From Cyanodermella asteris (taxonomy: Eukaryota; Ascomycota; Lecanoromycetes; Ostropales; Stictidaceae), in NCBI GenBank assembly GCA_900618795.1, contig UYJD01000011.1, forward strand, positions 1,169,227 to 1,230,988: DNA of 61,762 nt. The letters run 5' to 3'. Shown here piece by piece: positions 32,601-43,385 of this stretch. The position numbers and the translations under genes were made by a program. How positions within the stretch are numbered: the stretch's first letter is position 1; each line of letters begins with the position of its first letter. The notes beneath the pieces were generated by a model. It made no database searches, was not told the origin of the DNA, and worked only from the letters and a program-made list of their open reading frames with translations.

Positions 32601-32626
32601 GCATGCAGCCATGAGGGGCTGCATGC
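32601..32626. other. perfect 10-bp inverted repeat (hairpin)
   Basis: GCATGCAGCC (32601-32610) and its exact reverse complement GGCTGCATGC (32617-32626) flank a 6-base spacer. It could form a stem-loop in DNA or RNA, or be a two-fold binding site. It sits in the gene-free interval. Confidence 0.8.
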
Positions 32627-35508
32627 ATCCATCACCCTACTCTCCGCGCCTCCTCCGTTTCGAGTCTGCGTACCATGAACGCTAGCATGCAGAGTCTTGG
32701 CCGTTCGCCATTGCCTGGCGGCAAATAAACGTTGAAATGCATCCTCTCCACAGCATATCCGGCCAGCCACAGCTGATAGCCGCCGGACCAGACTTGCACG
32801 CTTCACAGCGTCAATCCTCGACGCCTGTGGGGTGTTTTGGATTGGCATCTCCACTGCGATGCTTCTACACCAATATTCGGTCGAGCGTTATCTTCCTGCA
32901 GCTCGAGCGGTCGACAGGGGTTGAATGATCCCGGCAAGCTTTCACGCCTCGCCAACGTGGACGTGGGTGTGGAAGATTCCTGACAACTCATAGCAGACGT
33001 CGTGCAACCTTAGCTTGACGGCACTCTCATGCACAATGACCTGGCCTCGGGCACGACTGGCCGTGCGATCGCCATGGTGTGAATTAACGGGTGTTATGTC
33101 GCGCTTTTCACACGGTGATCTCTCGCACTTCAGTCGAGACGCTCCATGGAGCAATAGACTATTGCAGTACTCGCGAGGAACATCTTTTCGAGCCAGCTCG
33201 GTGCTGCTTCCGCTTTCGAGCAGTCGAAATCCTTCAGCCCTGTCTCCTTGCCTCGAGGGTCGCATTTCGGCACCCGCTCGAGAAAGGGACCAGAATGAGC
33301 AGCATCGAAACCATAATACCGGCGGTGAAGGTGCAAACTCATCCGAGCCTTGGTGTGTCAGGTTCCTCCGAGAAAGTTAGTCGAAGCGTAGCTGGCAGAC
33401 CGCCGTTGACGCTTGATAAAGATTTGCTGGCCTCTGTGTCCGGTAGCTTGTGTGCCGTAAGCGCTTAGATGTGATCCTTTGCCGTGGCACCATGGGCAGG
33501 CAAGGTGACGTCCCAATACCGCACACGCTCGACAGTGCAGGTGGATAATGAAGGTGCTGATAATCATCACGTGTGCATCGGCCTCGTCCATCAATGTAGT
33601 CAGACTGTGTGGATGCTGACCGTGACGCCGAGTGTCAGGCTTGGTCATCGAATCTGACCGCCAGGGGTACAGCCATCGAAGGAGCACTGACGCTTCACTT
33701 GCGGCTACCAAGATGCTCGTTCATCGTCAACCACTGCATCTTCCTTCCCGTCGTGGCAATGAACGGGGCGCTGGAACTCGCTGGCAGAAGGTCGAACCAC
33801 GGGCGTTGGCCAGTGCCATCACAGCACGGTCAGCACCACAAAAGTTCCATATTTCGTGCATCATCGGCTCATCGAATCCTGCGGTGGTCGAGCAGCCGGG
33901 ACAGGCCAAGGTCAAAACTGTCACTGCTGGCCGTGCATGAAGCCCGATGGCCTGAAAACGGCTAGCTGCCCGCCATGCTGCGTTGCGCGTGTGCCCAGTC
34001 ACGGGAAATCGCAAGGTTCTTTGGTTGTGGAGCGCCGATTGTGCGAATGCCAGGCCGAAATATTGGTGTCTGACTTGCTTCGGGCTGCATCAGGTCGGGA
34101 GTGCCATGCAGACCTCAACGCAAGATGAGCAAAAACTTCGTCTGATCTGAAAGCCTTGGTCATGAGTGCTTCGATGCTGTACAGAGGATGCTGCACTGTC
34201 CGTATGCTCGGGCTTTGGTCTGGCTATATAGAGAGGTTGCCTTGCTCACACGTCCAGGTCAGCAGGGCAGTCTCTTGATCAGCTGGCCAACTATCAATTT
34301 CGTGCCTGTCTGTGCCTGGCAAAGCAGATGCGGTACCGTCCCGAATCCACCAGGTGACTTCCAACCCATACCGAGCTCTACCACGGACATGGGCAACAAC
34401 ACGTGCTTTCAAACTTGTCGCTGCACCCATCACTCCGCCAATGAGTTGCATCTGGCCAACAAGACAAAGGCGTTCTCGACGATGAGAATCCGACACCATA
34501 GCCAATCTCTCGACACAGTTGATCAGTTACTGCTTGTGCCGTGGTGGGTTCTTGTCCGTTCCGCACCTGGCTGCGGTCTGTCCCTAGCCTGGTGGTGGAA
34601 CCGGCATGACCTGTCTACCTCTCCTGCTTCCTTTCATATGGGTCCCGGAGTATGGGGACCTTGCTGAACTGTTCGTCGATGCGTTTGTGGGTGCGTGGCC
34701 TTCCAGAATGCCTTCGATGTACAGTACTGTAAAGTTACAGACCACTTTCCTCGACCTACTCCCATATCGGCGGATCAGCGTTGGGCACCCATTCGCTGGC
34801 TGCTGGGCTTGACGGAAGTATCTTTGCTTTGTATCAAAAGAGTTAAAGCTTGGCGATGTGGCAGATGTGATATGTGACATGGCATGCAGGGCGGTCGAAG
34901 TTTGACTGTTGGGCTTCACGACGACATCCACAATAATGGCCTGCGGCGCAGCTTTTTCTTTGTGATGTGGTAGCTCGGCGATGTTGGGTCCATTGACTCT
35001 CGCCCAAGCCTGCACAGGTGCAAGTTCTCCGATTACCGGTACAAATCGTCATTCTCGACTAACAATGAACATGGCCCGGCCCGACCTGACCATCTGTTCG
35101 CGAAAATATATTGCAATCATTCTCGACACGCATAGCATGCTTGACGGCCCTTCTGACAAGACCTTGGTCTGCTTATATAGTAGTTATCAACGACGGAGCG
35201 AAGACCAAGCTCACGGATTCCGGCCGTCGGGCTCGACCAATGGTCTCCGCTGTCGCCCTATTCGACGTTCGATTGGTCAAAATTAGTGACCATTCACATC
35301 CAGACATGCATTATTTATCAAGCCTGTACGCCTAGATGCCTCACATTGCCATGTCATCGACAGAAGCTACTTGGGACTGCACGTACAATCATGCATTTGA
35401 CGGGCAAGAATCTTCGACAAACACATCTCGCAGGTATCTCTTATTCGCGGTGCCATCACCACCTCTCAAACAACCCCTGCGCTGGCCAGACACGAGATAA
35501 GCCCCCAT

Positions 35509-37500
35509 TCAACGCCACGCCGCATCCTTGAAGCGTTCCCTCGCCCTCTCAACCGCATCAAAAGGAATGACAAACACCGGATGTATCGGCTCCACAATGT
35601 CCCGGCTAATCGCCTCCTCTGCACTGCATCCAGCCGAAAACCAGCCAAACGGCGCTGGCAAAGATTGGCCTGCTTCGTCTGCGGGATACCTATACGAGTT
35701 GTAATGCTGTGCCGAACTGAGTCCCGCCAGCGTGTAACACGTGTGATAGCCGTCCGGGAACATGTCGGGTTTATCTCGGAAGCCACCGTCGTCCGCTTGG
35801 CAACAGCACAGGATATACCGTATCAAGCCTTCCCGATTGTAGAGAGATGTAGCCGCAGATTGGGTGAATGTCGTGGACACATCTGAACCGTTTGATGATT
35901 GCGGGTCTGTCGGTGCTTTGTGTTGGGACTGAGACGATAGGGCTGCCTCGAGCAGCGGGTAGCAGCCGCCGACCCAGTGGCTGTAACACGCGTCGACGAG
36001 CTTGTTCGTGCGTCCCGAGAAGCCGCCTTCTGGGGAGTACTGTCTGCTCGAGAGCCATGCTACCAATGACTCCAGGTCGAGGACCTCTGGAATGGTTTCT
36101 CTGGGATCTCCCAGTAGACTTAGACAGCCGAGCGCACAGAACGCGTACGCGCCGTGTGCTTCTGTATCCGGTGCGCCGGAGATGCCGCCCTCGTAGGTCT
36201 GACAGCTGCGGATCCAGTCTTTGAGGCCGTCTGTAAATTTCGAGAAGCCAGCTTTTCGAGCGGATGAATTTGGTGGTAGTTCCACTGGTAGATTCAGTAG
36301 TGACATGAGAGTAATAGCACAATAAGCTCCCCTAGAAACTTGTTAGGATATCGATGCACCGTCGTAGATGACTGGGTCAAGCACAGCGGCAACGTACCGA
36401 ACATCGACTTCACCACCGACGCACATGGAAAACCCGCCGTCGGCCTGCTTGACCTCTCCAAGCCATTCCCAAAGAGCTTTCCGGTCTATTAATCGCAATG
36501 TGTCGACACCGTCGTCTTGTCCACTGAGCATGGCTAGGCTCAGGACTGCTGCATATGTTGGAGCGAGATGTGCTAAATGACCGTGGCTTCCTCCGAAGCC
36601 TCCAGTGGGACACTGTTGTGCTGAGAATGTGTCCATCGCCCTAAAGATACATTTTAGCCTTATTCCGCTGAGGCGTGACCTTGGCCATTGGCCGGATATC
36701 ACCGTCGTTGTAATCGTCAAATCCAGCACCCTCAGGGCCCGCGTGCTCCCCCACAAACATATTCATCAATAGAGTCCTCATTGTATGCTAGGTGCGCATA
36801 TGGACATCCACCTGTGAGAACAATATCCACAACCTCAGAAACATCGATCGTTCTCACGTGCAGCAGAAAAAGAAGAAGAAAGAAAGAAAGAAAAAAGCAA
36901 AAAGACTAAAAAGACGGGCAATTCTGCAGTAACCCAAACTCACCTATTCCTCAACGCGCGATTGAGACTCCCCGAATTCAGTTCCCCCAACACCCCCAAC
37001 GCCGTCGTAGCCCAATAAACCATCCACGGCCTCGCCGGATCAAAGGGCGTAAACCCAGCCGGCTTCTCCACCTCCATCGTGAATCGCGCAAAATCCGCAT
37101 GCTGAAACCGTTCCAGTGCGGGAACTCCGCGCTCATTGAACGCGGGCCGCACTCCGTCCAGCGTTCCTGTCAGGTACGGGAGCACTTTCTCGACCGTGTT
37201 GCTCTGCGTCCGCGACGTGTGCGTGGGCGTCCTCTTCGCGTCGGATTCGGACAGGTTGTTGAAGCGGGTGAAGAGTGTGGGAACGTTGGAGACGGGAACG
37301 GCTGGGACCATGCCGGTGTTGGGACCTGGGATGGAGGAGGCGGAGGCCATGAGTTCTTCGATTCGGACGACCATCGGAGTGTCGATGGTGGTGATGCTAT
37401 TTTCGGGCTGATGAGATGATAGGTTGTTTCGCGAACGGGTATTCGAGTTCTTGGGGCTGGGCCTCTTGTGGTTGAAGATCACGCCGCGCTTGGTCCGCAT
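35509..37500 (-). CDS. RAM1: protein farnesyltransferase beta subunit
   Basis: Exons 37500..36944, 36640..36398 and 36331..35509 give 540 residues. Intron 1 is unusually long (303 nt, GTGAGT...TTTAG) and carries an A/G-rich tract; intron 2 is 66 nt (GTACGT...TCTAG). With the alpha subunit, this enzyme attaches farnesyl to CaaX proteins such as Ras and a-factor. The alpha-alpha barrel repeats are visible: PTGGFGGSHGHLAHLAPTYA, ADGGFSMCVGGEVDVRGAYC, EGGISGAPDTEAHGAYAFCA, EGGFSGRTNKLVDACYSHW and DGGFRDKPDMFPDGYHTCY. Zinc ligands D380, C382 (LVDACY) and H463 (YHTCY) are all present, so the protein should be active. The N-terminal ~90 residues before the barrel are longer than in yeast and look disordered. 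Confidence 0.95.
36865..36908. repeat. purine-rich GAA/GAAA tract in RAM1 intron 1
   Basis: A nearly pure A/G stretch of AAGAAG and AAAG units; on the transcribed strand it is a polypyrimidine tract inside the 303-nt intron. Confidence 0.85.
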
Positions 37501-40500
37501 GGACGCCGTCTGGCGGTGACGGAGATGATGATGGTCAGGTTTCGGTTACCGAGGTCGTGAATATCGCGAACTTCGGAAGGTGGCAGGCGCGGAAAGGAGG
37601 CCAAATTTTGGATACTCGGAAGTGTGAAGCTTGTGTCGCATGGATTAGTTTGGCATGGCTGTAAGTCGCATGGGCAGATGATTTGCTTCGTATTGTGGTC
37701 GTGGATTTCTGTTTGCGGTGGCGCCCCTCGATTTGCCGGCCGGCTGAGTGGTGGAGATCAAAGAGAAACTCGAAACTCGAAACTGCTTGCGGAAACGCAT
37801 CATCCTGCCAAGGCCGTTTCCTTCACTCAAGCCACCGCTCATGAGCAGATTCGTCACTCAACGATGCAGTGTGGCACTGCATATTCAAAGCTTCTGATTT
37901 CTTTCGAGGCTCGTGATGCGGAATTGTTTGTGAGAAGCTTGTTGCGAGTGCAGGCCAGCCCTCGCCATGTCAATGCCCGATACAAAGGTTCTGAATTCCG
38001 ACAGCATGAACGACGAGCGTGTCAAGATGGAATGTACGGGCGCCCCAGTGCCAATGCTTGCAGTCCCTTTCTGCTACGAATCAGAGGCGAGTCAATGACA
38101 AGAACTTCAAAATTCAAACTTGGTAAATTGCTGTTCGCACATCAGCAAAGTTCGTGTTGTGATTTTCCCAACCGAGAAAATAAAATGTCGGATGAATGCT
38201 ACTGACTCGTCTCGCCAGACCCTTGTCCTCCCAAAGTGCGTAGAACGTTGCTCAAGAACTGTCTTCTGACCAGCGTTGTCTGCCGTGTTTAGGTAGACTG
38301 ACAATTGTGTTCAAGTATCCGAAGCCGTTAGGCCGACCGTGGCATTCACAGCCATGCAGACACGGTTCACAAGGACGCGACGGAAGACTGAATTTACGAT
38401 GGCTTGGTAGACTACTCTCAAATGGCAGCATGTCCCGTTCATTGCTTCAGAGAAAAGCACGGTCTATCTCTCACCGCCCGCGATGTACAAGGTGTGTGCG
38501 TTTCCGATTTGTAATCGCAAATCGGAACACCAAGTGGCTCTGAAGCAAATTCTCGACGAAAGAACCGTCAATAGCGACACTAATGGCCAGCGGGGCATAC
38601 GAAGTCTGAACGCATGGCTGCTATATCTTGGATAATCTCAAGCTACGTCCCAAGTCCATTAGATACATCGGTCGAGTTGGGTTGATGCACATAAGTCAAG
38701 CTTGAACTGGCTATCGCCCCTTGCTGGCATGGGAAGCAGCGTGTACAGTTTCCACGACATCTGTATTTATGCCTTCTATACGACAAGGCAAAACAGGCCA
38801 GACTGTTACAATTGCTCGAGTTGGCCGCACCATCGATTGCGCACGTTGCACTGCTTTTGACTTTGGGTATTATCGGGCTCCTCTCCACACAGTTCAAGCA
38901 CCCTTGCTCAACACTGACTCGAGTAGCTGGCACGCGAGGAAGCACAGCATCAAGGCCCCAGCCGTGCTCCTCGTGGGTGGAAAGTATTGCCACATGACAC
39001 ACGCGAAGCGCGAAGCAAGGGGCATCAGGATGATGCATGCGGGCTCACCGTGCTTTGGTGAGGGAGAAGCTGCTACGACTCGTATCGCCGGATTTGGCAA
39101 CGAGTGCCATTTCACAGATGCACAGTAGGAGTCGGCTCTCCTCAACGTTGCTGTTGTGGAGACGGCTATGCAGTGCAGTCGCACAGAGACATTTTAACTT
39201 GTTGCAGGTGCCCGCAGCCACCCACAAGTCTTTCTCAAATGGTGAGCTGCGGCCGTGAACACGACGCACTCTGGCCTTAACTCGACGCAGCCTGCCCCAA
39301 GCGATCATCTTGCCTCTCGGTTACAACATCGCGGAGTCGATGACCGGAGCATTGACAACGCGGCGCATTGTGCCGCACTGCGTTCGTCTGCGATATCAGA
39401 GATCGACTCCTGCACTGCAATCATTACTGTGGCCGAAGAGTCCTCTCGCCGAGCTGACCACCCTCTGAAAAGGAATTCATCAGGAATTGCACCGGGCGAT
39501 GATGACAGCCGATTGGCCGAGGTAGACACTGTTGATCGCCCTGATCGGCTTGTACAAGCAACCAGCTCGGGCCAGGGTCTGGCTGGCACCGATTAAGTGC
39601 ATGATAGGCAGCGGGCTTGCCGTCTTATCGTGAAGGTCACTTTGTGCAGTAATACTATACCTCAAGTCGAGATGATTCGGATGCATCACTTGGAACACTT
39701 GCAGTTCAATCGTGAGCCTGCTTGTGCCTGGCCGACACCAGCAGGTCCGGTGACAGCGTAGCTGGACGGGTAGTGGCATGTCGCAGTTACAGGAGTGCGC
39801 CTGGATGAGAGCCTGCACTCCTAAGGAGCGTCCCAAAGGAGCTCGGCTCAGCACTCCTAACCACTTGGGTGCAGGTTGAGATTAAAGCTGCGCGCTGAGT
39901 CGTCGCGATCTGGAAGTTTGTTCTCGGCGGGGATGGGCAGGGAGACGGGAGCGAAATGCGCGATGCTACGCCAATCGCTTGCGTGGTTGTGCCCCCGGGG
40001 GCCCCAAAGATGGCCGCGCTGCTGACGGCCAGCGGATCATTGCAGACCAGGGTGGCATTGGTGGAGCAGCGTTGACAGATGACAGGAGGCTGGCTAGTGC
40101 AGGCTTGCATTGGTCGGTGTTGCTGGACGGTAAAGGAAAAGAAGAGGAAGCTGGACTTGAGAGCTCGACAGCAGAGACACGATGCCCACGAGGACAGAGC
40201 GTGGCTGCATGTCTTGGAGCGAGCGTTGAGCGAGGACGAAGCGTGCATGGATCGGTGGAGGACAGAGGGGATAGGAGCGGGTGGATGGTGGGTGGTGAAG
40301 GAATGATAGTGGGGAGGATTAGGAGCGATGGAATCAAGATACCGCAGATAAGTCGAGCTATCGAGCCCTAGCGCGCGCGCTTGCCTCGTTCAGGGAAGGC
40401 GCGCGTGGCCGGCCGCGCAGCCGAGTGGGACGCCCTGTCCCTCCCAGAGGTTCCCACGGCCGCCGCTGCCACTTCACCGATTCTCACCGCCATTTTGCCC

Positions 40501-40889
40501 CGGCGAAAGCGAGCTCCAGGCGCCGTCTGCCCTGCCCGCCTCGTTCCAGCTTTCCTCTTCCTCCTCGATCCCCCTCCTGATATCCGTCCTCGTCCTCGTC
40601 AAACAGACCGACCCGGCCCTTTTACCATCATCAGCACCCGCCGGTCCCTTGCCCGACCTTCCTCAGCTGCCGGTCCAGCACACCACAGCATAAGCTGCAC
40701 CGTCCTCCTCGAACCACCTCTCGAACAACCTCTCCTTCACAAGCCCTCATCCGACTCGGTCAGGGCACACAAGTCGACGCGCCTGCTTCACCGAACACCC
40801 CCGAGTCGTCGCATCAGCTTCGTGTCTCAATCACTCGATTGAGTCGACTCGACCGCACCCTCGACATTGTGAAGAAGACCTCAGCAGCC
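37501..40889. other. 3.4-kb region upstream of the Zn2Cys6 regulator
   Basis: Lies between two divergent starts (RAM1 at 37500, regulator at 40890). No coding frame is supported. The last ~450 bp are strongly C/T-rich (CTCCTCGAT, CGTCCTCGT), a typical leader and promoter composition. A GCGCGCGC run lies at 40371-40380. The size suggests extensive regulatory DNA for the transcription factor, but this is inference. Confidence 0.5.
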
Positions 40890-43385
40890 ATGGCCAATGC
40901 CGGCGATGGCTTCTACTGGGACGGCGGCGCTCAGGGCCACGACCAGCAATATGCGCAGTCAATGTCCAATGCCTCGTCACATCAGCATCAACACCGGCAC
41001 CCGCATCAGCATTCGCATCAGCATTCGCATCAGCAGCAGCGCGTGTCTTGGCCCGTTCCCGCTTCCTCGCAGCAGTCCGGCCAGAACATGACCTCGACAT
41101 CGCCAGGAGTCAACATGAACCCGTACAAAAGGTCGAGCAGCCCGCTGCCCATTTCAATGGCCGGCCACAACGCCTACGTCGACGCGACCGCCGACGCAAA
41201 CCAGTTGATGGGAGGATGGCCCATGAGCGCCGCTCATATGCCTGCAGTATCCCTCGGTCTCGATACCAGTGCCTCCTATCAACCAACGACTTTTGATACT
41301 TACGGTACATCGTTCCATACGTCGCCGCAGGAGTTTTTGGGCCCGCAGCAGACTGGCTTCGTGCAACAGAACGAGGTGGATCAGAACGCGTATGACCAGG
41401 CAAACCTCGAGGTCGGTCTCGACATGAACGCCACTTTGCCATTTGACAACTCGGTCATCAACTTCCAGAACAACCTTGCCAACCTTCCCCAGGTCCAATC
41501 AATGCAAATCAACTGGGCTGATGTTGAGAACTCTTTGATGGGCCCGTACCAGCCGGTCTCTCAACAGTTTCCCGTCGGTTCGCCCAGCGAGGAGTCATTC
41601 GAGGTTCGCTCATTATCGAGCAGTGACACTTCAGGATGGGGTTTGGTCAGCCACATCAACCCGCAGGCTGCCATCTTCAACCCGGAGCAGACGCTGCACC
41701 CGCGTAGCTGGTCAGACTCTTCATCGGAGAAAGACCAACAGCAAGCCAGCGCGAGTGCGTCCTGGGAGGAGAGCTACATCAACCTATCGAGTGGAGGCAG
41801 CTTGGGTAGTCCCAGCTCGGAGTCCGGAAGTCACTTTTCGGACAACAGTTGGCAACAGGTGCCTCAACCGCAGCCGTCCCCGCCTGCACAGATCGTTACC
41901 GATGTCAAGCCGGCAGCTCTTCGTCGTTCAAACTCACAGCGCAAATCACCAACGTCACCAACTTCGAGTCGGTCTGCGCGTGTATCAAAGACGACAGTCT
42001 CCAAGACAGTTACCAACACCAAGACAGCTGCGAATGTCAGACGTGCGGTCGGTGGGGCCAGTGCGGCCAAGGAGGAGAAACGTGTTGGACGAAGGAAGGG
42101 CCCCTTGAGTGCAGACCAGCGAAAGCAGGCGAGCGAGATCCGCAAACTAGGTGCATGTATCCGTTGCCGTTTCCTCAAGAAGACGTGTGACAAGGGTGAC
42201 CCGTGTGCCGGCTGCCAACCCAGCCATGCGCGTTTGTGGCTCGTCCCCTGCACGCGTGTTGACATCAAGGATCTTGGTTATTTCGTCAAAGGCTGGAAGG
42301 CCGACTACGAGAGACACGTCAGCCTGGCCGTGAGTGTCACCAACGTCAAGGGTTTCAGCGAGCAGGAGCGTTGCTTGTTTGTCACCCACGGATATGGTCA
42401 CTACTTGCCCATCAAGGCACGCGAAGTGTTTGTCCGCGACGACAGCGTCTTCAACGTCGACTGGGTTGAGTCGCACACCGGCACCAATGAGGACTTTAGT
42501 GTCAACACCGAGCGTTTGTCGGCAGGTCTCGAGGGTATCAGCGTGTCGCTGCTGCACGAGTACCTCGACCACCACATTGACGGTGGTTTTGAGTTCTTTG
42601 TCAATGAGCATTTCCAGGGCACGCCTTTCGTCACTGAGATCCTCAAGATTGCCTACCGTTTCTACACAAAGGAAAAGACGCAGGTCATTCGCAATGCCCT
42701 CAAGCTTGTGCTCGCCTACAATCTCACGCAAGCCATCTGCCTCGTTAAGGGCGTTCCGGCAGAGGAAGATTTCAGTGGCAAGATTGACAATGAGCGAAGC
42801 GAATTCAACGGTGAGACTGCTGCCCCGATGATGATCAACTTCCAGGTCAAGACTGCCATGGCAGACTTGTGGCGTGAGCTACAAAAGAGCCTTCTGGAAG
42901 ACCTGAGCCATCTCTATAGCAGCATCTACAGCAAGGACAAGCTCAAGAACTGGCCCACGATCTTCATGCTGGCATCTGTCCTGCTTGTTGTTTGGGAAGA
43001 GATGCAGTTCGACTGCAGATACAGGATACCCGATGAGAAGGTCACAGACAAGTTCTGCCACGACATGGAATCCACTCCGGTGGGTGTCATCGTTGGCCTC
43101 TTCTGTGCCATCTCACAGAAGGTTCCTGCCTTCAGCGAGTGGGACACGCAGAAGCACCACGCTCTACTCGGCTCCAACCCTGCCGTTTGCGAAGCGATGG
43201 AAGATGTTCGCGATGGTGTCAAGAAGCATGGTATGTGTAGCCCTTGAACTACTTTCTTCGGATCTGAAATTGACGTACGAACAGAGAAGTACTTGCGAAC
43301 CCGCAACCAGGCCAAGTTTGACCGCAACGATTTCGACTGCTTATCGAACATGTTTGTGTCGAAGCTCGTCATCCGAGCCAATTGA
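40890..43385 (+). CDS. large Zn2Cys6 zinc-cluster transcription regulator
   Basis: Exons 40890..43230 and 43285..43385, joined across a 54-nt intron (GTATGT...GAACAG), give 813 residues. ATG 40890 has the strong context GCAGCCATGG. The N-terminal ~400 residues are rich in Gln, Ser, Pro and His, with a His/Gln run at about residues 32-53, as in activation domains. Residues ~400-425 are basic. The DNA-binding cluster follows at about 423-453 with spacing CX2CX6CX5CX2CX11C (CIRCRFLKKTCDKGDPCAGC plus a late Cys); the last loop is longer than the usual 6-9. The C-terminal ~350 residues are helical and hydrophobic, a probable regulatory domain, and I do not see the classical fungal-specific TF motif. 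It is nuclear by inference. Target genes cannot be told from sequence. Confidence 0.85.

Larger units (their letters stand above)
30691..35508. other. gene-free stretch of 4.8 kb
   Basis: The largest gene-poor interval in the window, lying upstream of the DRBM gene and downstream of RAM1. It has open frames on both strands up to ~227 codons (for example minus 31289-30606), but these have low-complexity, Leu/Ser/Arg-rich translations, no domains, and overlap the DRBM leader. It holds an AACAGT repeat, a GAGAGCGC-type repeat and a perfect hairpin. TATA-like elements (TATATAGAG near 34223, TATATAG near 35176) have no coding gene behind them. It could contain long regulatory DNA or non-coding transcripts. 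Confidence 0.5.

Noticed and set aside
36641-36943. Protein-like frame inside RAM1 intron 1
   Set aside because: It does not match farnesyltransferase sequence, while splicing around it joins the conserved blocks in correct phase.
40079-40842. Open frames before the Zn2Cys6 gene, including an upstream in-frame extension to 40839
   Set aside because: The extension begins at TTG, not ATG; ATG 40890 has a strong context. The other frames are Pro/Arg/Ser low-complexity translations of C/T-rich promoter DNA.
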